From Streptantibioticus ferralitis (GTDB lineage Bacteria > Actinomycetota > Actinomycetes > Streptomycetales > Streptomycetaceae), in contig NZ_JARHTQ010000002.1 of assembly GCF_029223525.1 (NCBI RefSeq), forward strand, positions 434,001-498,000: a stretch of 64,000 nucleotides of DNA. Reading direction: 5' to 3'. A program made the translations under genes and the position numbers. The stretch's first letter is position 1. Each line of letters opens with the position of its first letter. Below the pieces are notes generated by a model that did no database searches, was not told the DNA's origin, and saw only the letters and a program-made list of their open reading frames with translations. Below, in pieces: positions 1 through 8,277 of this stretch.

Positions 1-148
1 GAGCGCGGCATCATGCCGTATCTACGCCGCCGGCTGCCGCAACGGCAGCCCGCACAACGCTGAATCCGACAACCCGTGACGGGGACGTTCCGGTGGCGAA
101 AGCAGGCGTACCGGGCCCGCGCCCACCCCGAGGAGTGAGAACGGACAA

Positions 149-183
149 GCCCCGGGGCGCACGGTGGTGCCGTCACCCGGGGC
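149..183. terminator. Hairpin terminator downstream of the LCP gene
   Basis: A perfect 8-bp stem (GCCCCGGG at 149-156 with CCCGGGGC at 176-183) encloses an inner ACGG/CCGT pairing. It lies about 25 bases after the stop of the leftward LCP gene, where a terminator is expected. There is no T-run, as is usual in actinomycetes. The first 148 bases hold no gene I can support; two short open frames end near positions 63 and 79 and could be the tail of a gene entering from the left. Confidence 0.6.
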
Positions 184-207
184 CTGCCGTTCATGCTGTG
201 TCGGGCG

Positions 208-1797
208 TCAGTTGACGCAGGGGACGCCGCCCTCCTTCACCGAGTCACCCGCGAAGGCACTGTCGGGCGGCGTCGAAGGCGAGCTCGACGGGGAGCTCGA
301 CTGGGCCGTTCCGGAGGAACCGGTCGGGTCCGTGGCGGGCGGGGTGAAGTCCGTGCCAAGGGTGACCCGGACGTGACCGGCCGGAACCGAGGCGCTGGAG
401 ACGGCCGCGGCGGTACCGAGACGGGAGACGATCTGCTGGGCCGCCTGCTGTGCGCCCGCGCCGTAGACGATCGTGGTCTTGAGCTGCGTCGCGGCGTTGG
501 ACGTCTGTCCCGCCGTGTAGCCGAGCGCGGTCAGGGCCTTGAGCTCGTCGGCGGCCGCGCCGGTCTTGCCCGAGCCGTTGAACACGTCGACGGTGGCGGG
601 CTTGGCCTTGGCGGACGGTTTGGCGCCGCCGCTGCCGGGGGAGGGAGACGGGTCATGGCCGATCGTCGCCTGCACGATGGACCTGATCTGGTCGACGTTG
701 ACGAGGTTGACGTCCTCGTTGTTGCGGTTGCCGAAGCCGGCGATCGGCAGGGTGTGGAAGACCACGTTGCCGCCGGTGAGGTTGGTGGCCTGCTGGGCGA
801 AGTCGAGCACGTCGAACTTGTTGTCGATGACCAGGTCCTTCTTCACCACGCCGAACAGCCCCTGGAGCTTGCCCAGATCACCGAAGACCCCCTCGGTCTT
901 CAGCTTGTGGGTCACCGAGGAGATGAACGCCTGCTGGCGGTGGGTGCGGTCCAGGTCTCCGCCGTCGAGTCCGTGCCGCTGCCGGACGAACGCCAGTGCC
1001 TGCTTGGGGTTGAGGTCCTGGACTCCGGCGTGGAAGTTCGCACCGGAGTACCAGTCGTGGACCGGGTGCTTGAGGCAGACCTGGATGGGCTGGAGGACCT
1101 TGGCGATGTCGTAGAAGCCGAGCAGGTTCACTTCCGCGAAGTGGTCGATCGGCACGCCCAGGAAGTTCTGCACGGTGGCCAGCGTCGCCTCGCGTCCGGC
1201 CTCGCGGCTCTGCGCCTCCAGGTCGGCGCCCTTGACGCCCTGGCCGGCAAGCTTGTCGTGGGCGCCCGTGTAGGCGTTGGCGTACGCCTCCTTGATCTTG
1301 AAGTGCCCCTGCGCCGAGCCGTCTCCGTTGAAGGTCTGCACGTAGTCGTCGCGGGGGATGGAGAACGCGGTGACCTTGCCGCCGTCCGCGGGTATGTGCA
1401 TCAGGATCAGCGTGTTGGTGTTGTAGTACCCGATGTCGCTTGATCCGGCGTGCAGTTGGTCCTGGACGAACTCCTTGGGGAGGTCGTTGCCGTTCATGTC
1501 CTTGCGCGAGTCCAGGCCGATCAACAGCAGGTTCACCGAGTTGTCGAGGTGCTTCGGCGCGTGCTGGCCCAGCTTGTCGAGCGCGTCCGAGGTGTTCAGG
1601 CCGCTGGTGATCCAGTGGTACGCGGCCCAGGAGACCCCGCTGGCCGCCAGCACCGCCGCTGAGGACAGGCACACCGCGACCCGCCCGACGACCACCAGCG
1701 GAGAGCGTCGCGCCGCGCCCCGGGCCGACTTGCTGTTCCGCCGAGCGGCCCGCCCGCCCGCTCGCCTGGGTGACTCGGCACCGTGTTCGTCACGCAC
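208..1797 (-). CDS. LytR-CpsA-Psr (LCP) family cell-wall ligase with LytR_C domain
   Basis: 529 aa, GTG start preceded by GGGAGGAAT inside the end of the upstream gene. An Arg-rich cytoplasmic N-terminus is followed by one membrane segment (about residues 31-65). The LCP domain (about 85-370) begins NLLLIGLDSR and carries the arginine/aspartate motifs SIPRDDYV and FVRQRHGLDGGDLDR, which bind polyprenyl pyrophosphate in this family. A LytR_C domain follows (about 405-490, starting TVDVFNGSGKTG), then a Ser/Pro-rich tail. LCP enzymes transfer lipid-linked wall polymers to peptidoglycan on the outer face of the membrane; the exact polymer here cannot be told. The gene overlaps the DUF6542-type membrane gene by 8 bp, so the two are almost certainly co-transcribed. 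Confidence 0.9.
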   Translation of the reverse strand: MRDEHGAESPRRAGGRAARRNSKSARGAARRSPLVVVGRVAVCLSSAAVLAASGVSWAAYHWITSGLNTSDALDKLGQHAPKHLDNSVNLLLIGLDSRKDMNGNDLPKEFVQDQLHAGSSDIGYYNTNTLILMHIPADGGKVTAFSIPRDDYVQTFNGDGSAQGHFKIKEAYANAYTGAHDKLAGQGVKGADLEAQSREAGREATLATVQNFLGVPIDHFAEVNLLGFYDIAKVLQPIQVCLKHPVHDWYSGANFHAGVQDLNPKQALAFVRQRHGLDGGDLDRTHRQQAFISSVTHKLKTEGVFGDLGKLQGLFGVVKKDLVIDNKFDVLDFAQQATNLTGGNVVFHTLPIAGFGNRNNEDVNLVNVDQIRSIVQATIGHDPSPSPGSGGAKPSAKAKPATVDVFNGSGKTGAAADELKALTALGYTAGQTSNAATQLKTTIVYGAGAQQAAQQIVSRLGTAAAVSSASVPAGHVRVTLGTDFTPPATDPTGSSGTAQSSSPSSSPSTPPDSAFAGDSVKEGGVPCVN

Positions 1798-2344
1798 CGC
1801 TATTCCTCCCGTTACGCCTGGACCGGATGAGTCGCACCGCCAGCACGGCGATCAGCGTGACCTCGGCCGCCCCCATGGCCGGGAACGCGTCAACTGCCCA
1901 GTGCACCGCTGATGTTGTCAGCTTGCCATGGGACCCGGAGGTGTTCGCCACCTGCTCGGCGACAATGGTGATCGCCGCCACCACCAGCGGTGGCGCGGAC
2001 AACACCCACCAGGTGCTCGCGCGCGTGCAGTTCATCGCCGCCAGCACCGCCGCGAGGACCGCGGTGATCGCGAAGGCCCACCCCAGCGCGGAGCCCACCA
2101 GCTCGTCCACGATGGCACCGGCCACCGGCAGCCCCAGGGCCAGGAGGACGATCCTGCTGGTCGGCGCTGCGCCTCGTTCGTCGTGCCGGGCCCGTGAGGC
2201 ACGGCCGGAGGGCCGCCCCACGCCCGCTCTGCGCGAGCCTCCCGCCGCTTGGCCGCGCGGACCCGGCACACGGCGTGACTGCCGTGCCGCGTCTCGGGGC
2301 AGATACGTGGACTCGCTCGGGGCTTCGGCGCTCTGGCCTGTCAT
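1790..2344 (-). CDS. Small integral membrane protein, DUF6542-like
   Basis: 184 aa. I chose the ATG at 2342-2344 because GAGGAAGG lies 3 bases upstream; the open frame extends further but that part is low-complexity and has no ribosome site. The N-terminal half is basic and hydrophilic; the C-terminal half has four hydrophobic segments (about residues 76-96, 100-118, 127-147, 161-175) and ends in a positive tail. This is the layout of the DUF6542 proteins often found beside LCP genes in streptomycetes. Its function is unknown; co-translation with the LCP ligase suggests a role in the same envelope step. Confidence 0.75.
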   Translation of the reverse strand: MTGQSAEAPSESTYLPRDAARQSRRVPGPRGQAAGGSRRAGVGRPSGRASRARHDERGAAPTSRIVLLALGLPVAGAIVDELVGSALGWAFAITAVLAAVLAAMNCTRASTWWVLSAPPLVVAAITIVAEQVANTSGSHGKLTTSAVHWAVDAFPAMGAAEVTLIAVLAVRLIRSRRNGRNSGA

Positions 2345-2460
2345 TCGCCTTCCTCGTCCGGCCGGTCGGCGCGTCCGTCCAGCAGCGTGCTCGCCCTGCC
2401 CCGTGGATGGTGCAGGAACTGGTGCCCCCGGCTGTAAGGACGACTCGCGTCGACTCCTGG

Positions 2461-2484
2461 TTGCATGGTTGCGCAATGTAGCAA
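2461..2484. promoter_or_regulatory. Symmetric operator candidate for the ArsR-type regulator
   Basis: The block reads TTGC-N4-TTGCGCAA-N4-GCAA, a dyad centred between 2472 and 2473. It lies between the leftward DUF6542 gene and the rightward ArsR-type gene. ArsR/SmtB repressors usually bind such AT-richer dyads over their own promoter, so autoregulation and possibly control of the divergent LCP operon are inferred. Confidence 0.5.
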
Positions 2485-2579
2485 GCATGGAGGCTAAGCT
2501 GTCCGGGCGCCCGGAAGCAATCCCGGGCGCGGCGAGCGGAAACGGGGACGCGAACCAGGGCGGGGAAGGGGCCACGGCG

Positions 2580-2921
2580 ATGGCGGCAGGGGTGGGACGC
2601 GACGATCCCCCGACGCAGGCGTTCGTTCTGGCGGCTGAGGCGTTCGGCCTCCTGGCCTCCCCCTTGCGGCTGCACATCGTCCTGGCACTCACCGAGCGCG
2701 AAAGCGGGGTCTCGCAGCTGGCGCTGCGGGTGGGTGCGACGCCGCAGGCCGTCAGCCAGCACCTGGCCAAGCTCAAACTCGCCGGTGCGGTGCGCCTGCG
2801 CAGCGAAGGCCGCTACCACGTCTACCAGGCGACCGACCCACGGTTGGCGACGGTGGCCCGGATGATGCTGGACAAGACCATCGCGGAGCCGGTCGACGGG
2901 GACACCAGGCTGCCGGCCTGA
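2580..2921 (+). CDS. ArsR/SmtB-type winged-helix regulator
   Basis: 113 aa from ATG 2580, which follows GGGGAAGGGG at a slightly long spacing; an in-frame ATG at 2487 directly after the dyad would give 144 aa with a low-complexity N-terminus, so the start is uncertain. The winged helix covers about residues 20-90, with VSQLALRVGATPQAVSQHLAKLKLAG as helix-turn-helix and EGRYHVYQ as the wing. No cysteines and no ELCVC-type metal site are present, so a metal sensor of the classical kind is unlikely. It is divergent from the DUF6542/LCP pair and ends 31 bases before the convergent PP2C gene. Confidence 0.8.
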   Translation: MAAGVGRDDPPTQAFVLAAEAFGLLASPLRLHIVLALTERESGVSQLALRVGATPQAVSQHLAKLKLAGAVRLRSEGRYHVYQATDPRLATVARMMLDKTIAEPVDGDTRLPA

Positions 2922-2952
2922 CGATGGCAGGGCGCGAGCCGTGCGGTCGTCG

Positions 2953-5112
2953 TCAGGTGGCGGTGAGTGCCAGGGCGGCCTGGTCGTCGCCGGTGGAATC
3001 ACCCGCGAAGGCGCTGACCGCGGCGGTGACCGACTCCACGAGGGTGGCGGCGGTGGGGGAGGCGGTGCGTAGCGTGCCGAGGGCGTCGGCCAGGCGGTCC
3101 TCGCCGAAGAACTCACCGCTGGGGGAGCGGGCTTCGGTGATGCCGTCGGTGACCAGGACCAGGCCGTCACCTGGATACAGGTCCACGCTGCACGGGGACC
3201 CGTCGGTGTCGGGGCCGATGCCCAGGAGCAGGCCCGGTTGGGCGAGTTCTTCGACGGTGCCGTCGGCGCGGCGTACCAGCGGCGGCACATGACCCGCGCG
3301 GATCAGGTCCAGTGCGAGGTGGGACGCGGCGTGCCGCAGCTCGCCGTAGACGAGTGAGACGAAGCAGTCGTCGCTGGTGTCGCCCTCGGTCAGGGCCTCG
3401 TTGATGGCGGCGACCACCGCCGCCGGATCGTTGAGCAGGCGGGCTGCCGCGCGTGCGGTGTGGCGGACCATGCCGGTCGTGGTGGCGGCCAGCGCGCCGC
3501 GCCCGCACACGTCACCGATCATCAGCGCCCAGCGGTCGCCGGGCAGCGGGAAGACGTCGTAGAAGTCGCCGCCGACGTCCAGTCCTTCCCCGGCCGGATG
3601 GTAGGAGGCCGCCAGGGTTGCGCCCGGAATCCTGGGCAACTCGGGCGGCAGCAGACCTGCTTGCAGGTCCCGGGACAGTTGGACGCGGTCGGTGAACTGA
3701 TGGGCGTTGTCCGCACTGGAAGCCGCCCGGCGGGCCAGCTCCTCGGCCAGGGCGACGACGTGGCCGTCCAACGGCCGGTGGGTGGACAGCAGCGTCAGTA
3801 CGCCGAAGGTGCGGCCGCGGGTGGCCAGCGGCACGCTCACGTATCCGTTGATGCCGCGCTGCGCCGACAGACCGTCCGGACGGGCGCCGACGTGGCCGGT
3901 TTCGGTGGCGCCGGAGACCAGCACACGGGCGACCGCGGTGTCGATCTCGTCACGCAGCGCGGGGGAGCCGAGGAGGTCCTCCTCGGCCCGGGTGGCGGCG
4001 GCCACGGCGATCCGCCGGGTCTTGCCGCGCTCGACCACATGGACGACACACAGCGGCGCCAACGCCGGTACGGTCAGCCGGGCCATGCACTGCAGGCAGT
4101 CGAAATAGTGCGGCTCGCGGGTGATCGCGGTGCTGGCGTCCAACACGAAGGCCAAGTCCTCATGGGCGACCTTCTCCCGCTCCTGAGCCGCGTGGCCCGC
4201 CTCCATCGTGCGATGGCGTTCGATGGCCAGGGCGGCGATGCGGGCGAACGCGGCGCTGAGCGCCAGGTCCGTGCCCTCGGGGGCCTTCGGGGTGCGGTGG
4301 TACATCGCGAACGTGCCCAGCAGCCGACCGTCCATGCCCTCGATCGGGGTGGACCAGCACGCCGCCACCCCGGCCCGCTGTGCCAGGTCGCGGTAGTCCG
4401 CCCACCGGGGGTCGGTGGCGATGTCGGTGACGATCACCGGCGCGCGCAGATGGGCGGCGGTGCCGCATGAGCCGACGTCCTGGCCGATGGCGATCCCGTC
4501 GACCGCCTCGTTGTAGAAGTCGGGCAGGCTCGGCCCGGTTCCGTGCCGCAGGTTCTTGCCACTGGGATCGGCCAGCAGCACCGAGACGATCATTTCCGGC
4601 GACAGTTCCTCGATCGCGCGGGCCATGCCGTTCAGGATCTCGTCCAGCGGGGCGTCGCGCGCGATCTGCTCCAGCAGGATGCGCTGCTCGGCGGCCAGCA
4701 GCTGGGCGTGGTGGTACGCGGTGGTGTCCACCGCGATCACCAGCACTCCGTCGACCTGGCCGTCCGCGTCCCGGCGGGGCTCGTAGGTGTAGTCGAAGTA
4801 GCCCTCCCGCTCGGCACCGAGTCCACCGTGCACGAACCGCCAACCGCGGGCGCGGCAGGCGATGCCGGTGCCGTACACCCCGTCGAGCTGGTGGAGGTTG
4901 CCGTGCCTGGTCAGTTCCGGAATCAGCTGGGCGACGGGCGCACCGATCCCCTCGTGGGCGATGCCGAAGGTTTCGAAGAACGCCGAGTTCGCCGCCTCCA
5001 GCAGATGGTCCGGGCCGCTCAGCGCAGCGAAGATCACCGGGGCCTGCCCGAACAGGTCCGCGTACTCCTCGCTCCTCCGGTGCGGGGGCCTGGGTTCTGC
5101 AGTGGCCGACAT
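2953..5112 (-). CDS. PAS-GAF-GAF-PP2C (SpoIIE/RsbU-type) serine phosphatase
   Basis: 719 aa, ATG start. Domain order: PAS (about 15-130), GAF (150-300), second GAF (325-475), PP2C/SpoIIE (490-715). Metal-binding aspartates of the phosphatase are visible in GGDFYD, GDVCGRG, TDGITEA and DDQAALAL. No HATPase domain follows, unlike the phosphatase at 44284. Enzymes of this class dephosphorylate anti-anti-sigma proteins to release a sigma factor, or act on other Ser/Thr-phosphorylated partners. No anti-sigma or anti-anti-sigma gene is adjacent, so the target is unknown. It is one of four PP2C/SpoIIE proteins in this window. Confidence 0.9.
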   Translation of the reverse strand: MSATAEPRPPHRRSEEYADLFGQAPVIFAALSGPDHLLEAANSAFFETFGIAHEGIGAPVAQLIPELTRHGNLHQLDGVYGTGIACRARGWRFVHGGLGAEREGYFDYTYEPRRDADGQVDGVLVIAVDTTAYHHAQLLAAEQRILLEQIARDAPLDEILNGMARAIEELSPEMIVSVLLADPSGKNLRHGTGPSLPDFYNEAVDGIAIGQDVGSCGTAAHLRAPVIVTDIATDPRWADYRDLAQRAGVAACWSTPIEGMDGRLLGTFAMYHRTPKAPEGTDLALSAAFARIAALAIERHRTMEAGHAAQEREKVAHEDLAFVLDASTAITREPHYFDCLQCMARLTVPALAPLCVVHVVERGKTRRIAVAAATRAEEDLLGSPALRDEIDTAVARVLVSGATETGHVGARPDGLSAQRGINGYVSVPLATRGRTFGVLTLLSTHRPLDGHVVALAEELARRAASSADNAHQFTDRVQLSRDLQAGLLPPELPRIPGATLAASYHPAGEGLDVGGDFYDVFPLPGDRWALMIGDVCGRGALAATTTGMVRHTARAAARLLNDPAAVVAAINEALTEGDTSDDCFVSLVYGELRHAASHLALDLIRAGHVPPLVRRADGTVEELAQPGLLLGIGPDTDGSPCSVDLYPGDGLVLVTDGITEARSPSGEFFGEDRLADALGTLRTASPTAATLVESVTAAVSAFAGDSTGDDQAALALTAT

Positions 5113-5208
5113 GCTGGGCCGCCCTCGCGTTCGCGCCGTCGCGTTCTATCCCCACTTTGACACACCACTGTCCGGATTCCGGGCGTCAGGCGTGACCGGT
5201 CCGGATGG

Positions 5209-5745
5209 TCAGTCGCGGCCGCGGCGGCCCGCGTGCGACGGGCGGGCGCCCCGGGCGCCTTTCTCCGCGGCTCTGCGCAGCAGTTCGGTCAGGCGGTGCG
5301 GTACCAGTTCGCGCATCGCCAGGGCCGTGCTGGTGCGTTCGACACCGGGGCAGTCGAGGATCTTCCCGGCGACCCGGTACAGGTCCTCGGTGTCCGCGGC
5401 GACGACCCGTACCAGCAGGTCGGTCTGGCCGCTGAGGCCGAACACCTCGACGATCTCCGGGATGTCCTTGAGCCGGTCCGCCACTTCGGCCAGCCGGTGT
5501 TGGTCCGCCTGCGCGGTGACGAACGCGGTGAGCGGATAGCCCAGTGCGCCCGGGTCCACCCGGCGTTCGAAGGAGCCGAGCGCGCCGTTCTCGTCCAGTT
5601 TGGCCAGCCGCGCCTGGACCGTGTTGCGGGACAGCCGCAACCGCTCGGCCAGGGCGAGGACGGTGGCGCGCGGGTCGTCGGCCAGCGCAAGCAGGATCCT
5701 GGCGTCGGTGGCGTCGACGACCGGGCTGCTGTTCACACTGCTCAC
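5209..5745 (-). CDS. Lrp/AsnC family transcriptional regulator
   Basis: 178 aa, GTG start with GGGGGTC five bases upstream. The N-terminal AsnC helix-turn-helix (about residues 10-60, LALAERLRLSRNTVQARLAKLDENG) is followed by an AsnC/Lrp ligand-binding domain (about 75-150). The tail is basic. It is transcribed divergently from the pyruvate dehydrogenase E1-like gene, and the gap contains a 19-bp palindrome plus a half site over its own start codon. This suggests an amino- or keto-acid-responsive regulator of itself and of the neighbouring enzyme. That pairing is inferred from gene order. Confidence 0.88.
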   Translation of the reverse strand: MSSVNSSPVVDATDARILLALADDPRATVLALAERLRLSRNTVQARLAKLDENGALGSFERRVDPGALGYPLTAFVTAQADQHRLAEVADRLKDIPEIVEVFGLSGQTDLLVRVVAADTEDLYRVAGKILDCPGVERTSTALAMRELVPHRLTELLRRAAEKGARGARPSHAGRRGRD

Positions 5746-5770
5746 TCAAGACCCCCTTTCGTCTCATGCG

Positions 5771-5789
5771 AGTGAGCACAATGCTCACT
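5771..5789. promoter_or_regulatory. Palindromic operator, probably for the Lrp/AsnC regulator
   Basis: AGTGAGCA-CAA-TGCTCACT is a perfect 8-bp inverted repeat with a 3-base spacer. A further half site, TGCTCACT, lies at 5739-5746 across the start codon of the regulator. The two sites are about 40 bases apart centre to centre (roughly four helical turns), fitting Lrp-type wrapping. The site is in the divergent promoter gap with the E1-like gene. Confidence 0.65.
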
Positions 5790-5892
5790 TGATGGGAGGG
5801 ACGTTGTGCAGATGGTGAGTCGTGTGTCTACATACGGAGCATAGAGCGGAATCAACGGGTGACGGTGTGTATGGCATCGGAGGTGGTGGAGC

Positions 5893-8235
5893 GTGATCAC
5901 TAGTGCCGCGTCGGCGGAAGCGCGTGTCACGGGCGGTTCCCGGCAGGACACACTGGCGGTGCTAGGCGCGGTCGAGCGCCGGGTGCTGTGGCTGTCGTCG
6001 GCGATCATCGATCACGCGAACCGGGTACGGCCGAATCCCTCAGGACTGAAGGTCGGCGGCCATCAGGCGTCCAGCGCCTCGATGGCCTCGATCATGACGG
6101 CACTGTGGTTCCATGAACTCACCGCGCACGACCGGGTCTCGGTCAAGCCGCACGCCTCGCCCGTGCTGCACGCGATCAACTATCTGCTGGGGGAGTTGGA
6201 CCCGTCGTACCTGACGACCCTGCGGTCCTTCGGCGGCCTGCAGAGTTACCCCAGCCGCTCGAAGGACCCCGATCCCGTCGACTACTCCACCGGATCGGTG
6301 GGCATCGGCGCCACCGCCCCCATCTGGGGTGCCATCGCCCGGCGTTACGTCGAGGGCCGCTTCGGCGGGGCGGGCGTCGGACGGCAGTACTCGCTGCTCG
6401 GCGACGCCGAACTCGACGAGGGCGCCATCTGGGAGGCCATCCAGGATCCGATGGTCCCCGACCTCGGCGAGATCGTCTGGATCGTCGACTTCAACCGGCA
6501 GTCGCTGGACCGCGTGGTGCCGGAGATCGCCGCCGGTCGGCTGCAGGGCATGTTCGCGGCCGCGGGCTGGCAAGTGATCACCGTGAAGTACGGGCAGTTG
6601 CTGGAGGAGCTGTTCACCCGCCCCGGCGGTGAGATGCTGCGCAAGCGCCTGGACACCATGGGCAACCCGGAGTACCAGCGGCTGCTGCGGTGCACCGCGC
6701 AGCAGTTGCGCGAGCGGCTGCCCGGCGCGGGTTCGACGGCCGCGCCCATCGCCCGGCTGATCGCGGAGCTGGACGACGACACCCTTCGGGCCGCTGTGCG
6801 CAACCTCGGCGGCCATGACCTCGGCGCGCTCCTGGAGGCGTACCGGAGCATCGACGACACCCGCCCGACCGTCATCTTCGGCTACACGGTGAAGGGCTAC
6901 GGCCTGTCCAGCGAGGGACACCCGCAGAACCACTCCTCCTTGCTGACCGCCGACCAGATGGCTGATCTGGCGCGCCGTCTGGGGACCGACCTGGACGACC
7001 CGTGGGCGGGCTTCGCCGACGGCAGCGCGGAGGCGGCCCTGTGCAAGCAGGCCGCCGACCGGCTGCGGCGCACGGACTTCCCGCGCCAGCGGCCCCCGGC
7101 ACTGCCCGCCGACATCGGCCGCACCCCCACCGGTACCGGCAACACACAGCAGGCCCTCGGGCGGCTGCTGCTGGACCTGACCCGGCAGGCGCCGCAGGCG
7201 GCGGCCCGGATCGTGACCGTCAGCCCCGATGTCAGCTCCTCCACCAACCTCGGCGGCTGGCTGAACAAGGCCGGGGTGTGGTCGCACGCGGAGCGCCCCG
7301 ACTGGTTCGCCGACGACGCCGAGACCATCCTGCACTGGCGGGAGAAGCCCACCGGTCAGCACCTGGAGCTCGGCATCGCCGAGACCAACCTGGTGGGACT
7401 GCTCGGCGAGCTCGGCGCCACCTGGAGCCGCTGGGGCGAGCCGTTGCTGCCGATCGGCGTGGTGTACGACCCGTTCGTCAACCGCGCCTTGGAACCCTGG
7501 TCGTTCGGGATGTACGCGGGCGGGCAGTCGATCCTGGTGGGTACCCCGTCGGGTGTCACCCTGGCCCCGGAGGGCGGGGCACACCAGTCGATCACCACTC
7601 CGTCGCTGGGCATCGAACAGCCCGGCTGCGTCAGTTACGAGCCCGCGTTCGCGATCGAGACGGAATGGTGTCTGCTGGCCGCGCTGGCCAACCTGGGCAA
7701 ACCTGACGGGAGTTCGGCCTATCTGCGGCTGTCCACCCGCCCGGTGGACCAGACGCTTGCCGCGGTGCCCGCCGACCCGGCCGCCCGCGAGCGCCGCCGT
7801 CGCCAGGCCGTCGCCGGTGCGTACGCGCTGCGGCGGCCGGAGAAGCCCGCGGTGACCATTGCGGTGATGGGCGCCATGGTCCCCGAGGCCCTCGCCGCGG
7901 CCGATCGGCTGGCCGCCCTAGGCTTCCCCGCCGACGTGGTCTGCGTGACCAGCCCAGACCTGCTCTTCCGGGCCGTGCAGGGCAGGCGCGGTCTGCAGGA
8001 CGGCCCCGGCTGGCTGCTCGACCAGGTCTTCCCGGCCGAGCGGGCGGTCCCGATGGTCACGCTCCTCGACGGCCACCCGCATACGCTGGCGTTCCTCGCC
8101 ACGATCAACAACGTGCCGGTGACCACGCTGGGCGTGAGCCGCTTCGGCCAGTCCGGCGCCATCGACGACGTCTACCGCTACCACGGCATCGACACCGACA
8201 GCGTCGTCCGGGCCGCCCTGGACCTGGTCGACTGA
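5893..8235 (+). CDS. Pyruvate dehydrogenase E1-like (AceE-type) thiamine diphosphate enzyme
   Basis: 780 aa, GTG start after GGAGGTGGTGGAG. It shows the order of single-chain AceE-type E1 proteins: substrate-channel motif SSASMASIMTALW, FGGLQSYPS, then the ThDP/Mg motif GDAELDEG with the downstream VDFNRQS (the third residue of the usual GDG is Ala), a TK-type pyrimidine domain with ELGIAETN, and a C-terminal transketolase-like domain (about 640-775). E. coli AceE is about 890 aa, so this is a shorter relative. The expected reaction is oxidative decarboxylation of pyruvate or a similar 2-oxo acid; no E2 or E3 gene is adjacent, so the partner complex and substrate are uncertain. The divergent Lrp-type gene probably controls it. 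Confidence 0.75.
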   Translation: MITSAASAEARVTGGSRQDTLAVLGAVERRVLWLSSAIIDHANRVRPNPSGLKVGGHQASSASMASIMTALWFHELTAHDRVSVKPHASPVLHAINYLLGELDPSYLTTLRSFGGLQSYPSRSKDPDPVDYSTGSVGIGATAPIWGAIARRYVEGRFGGAGVGRQYSLLGDAELDEGAIWEAIQDPMVPDLGEIVWIVDFNRQSLDRVVPEIAAGRLQGMFAAAGWQVITVKYGQLLEELFTRPGGEMLRKRLDTMGNPEYQRLLRCTAQQLRERLPGAGSTAAPIARLIAELDDDTLRAAVRNLGGHDLGALLEAYRSIDDTRPTVIFGYTVKGYGLSSEGHPQNHSSLLTADQMADLARRLGTDLDDPWAGFADGSAEAALCKQAADRLRRTDFPRQRPPALPADIGRTPTGTGNTQQALGRLLLDLTRQAPQAAARIVTVSPDVSSSTNLGGWLNKAGVWSHAERPDWFADDAETILHWREKPTGQHLELGIAETNLVGLLGELGATWSRWGEPLLPIGVVYDPFVNRALEPWSFGMYAGGQSILVGTPSGVTLAPEGGAHQSITTPSLGIEQPGCVSYEPAFAIETEWCLLAALANLGKPDGSSAYLRLSTRPVDQTLAAVPADPAARERRRRQAVAGAYALRRPEKPAVTIAVMGAMVPEALAAADRLAALGFPADVVCVTSPDLLFRAVQGRRGLQDGPGWLLDQVFPAERAVPMVTLLDGHPHTLAFLATINNVPVTTLGVSRFGQSGAIDDVYRYHGIDTDSVVRAALDLVD

Positions 8236-8277
8236 TCGTCCGACCGCGACCGGGTCGGCGGCGCCCCGGCGAGCCGC

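Noticed and set aside
193-1443. Long rightward open frame opposite the LCP gene
   Set aside because: It is the antisense of a clear LCP protein and shows only Arg/Gly/Val-rich composition typical of shadow frames.
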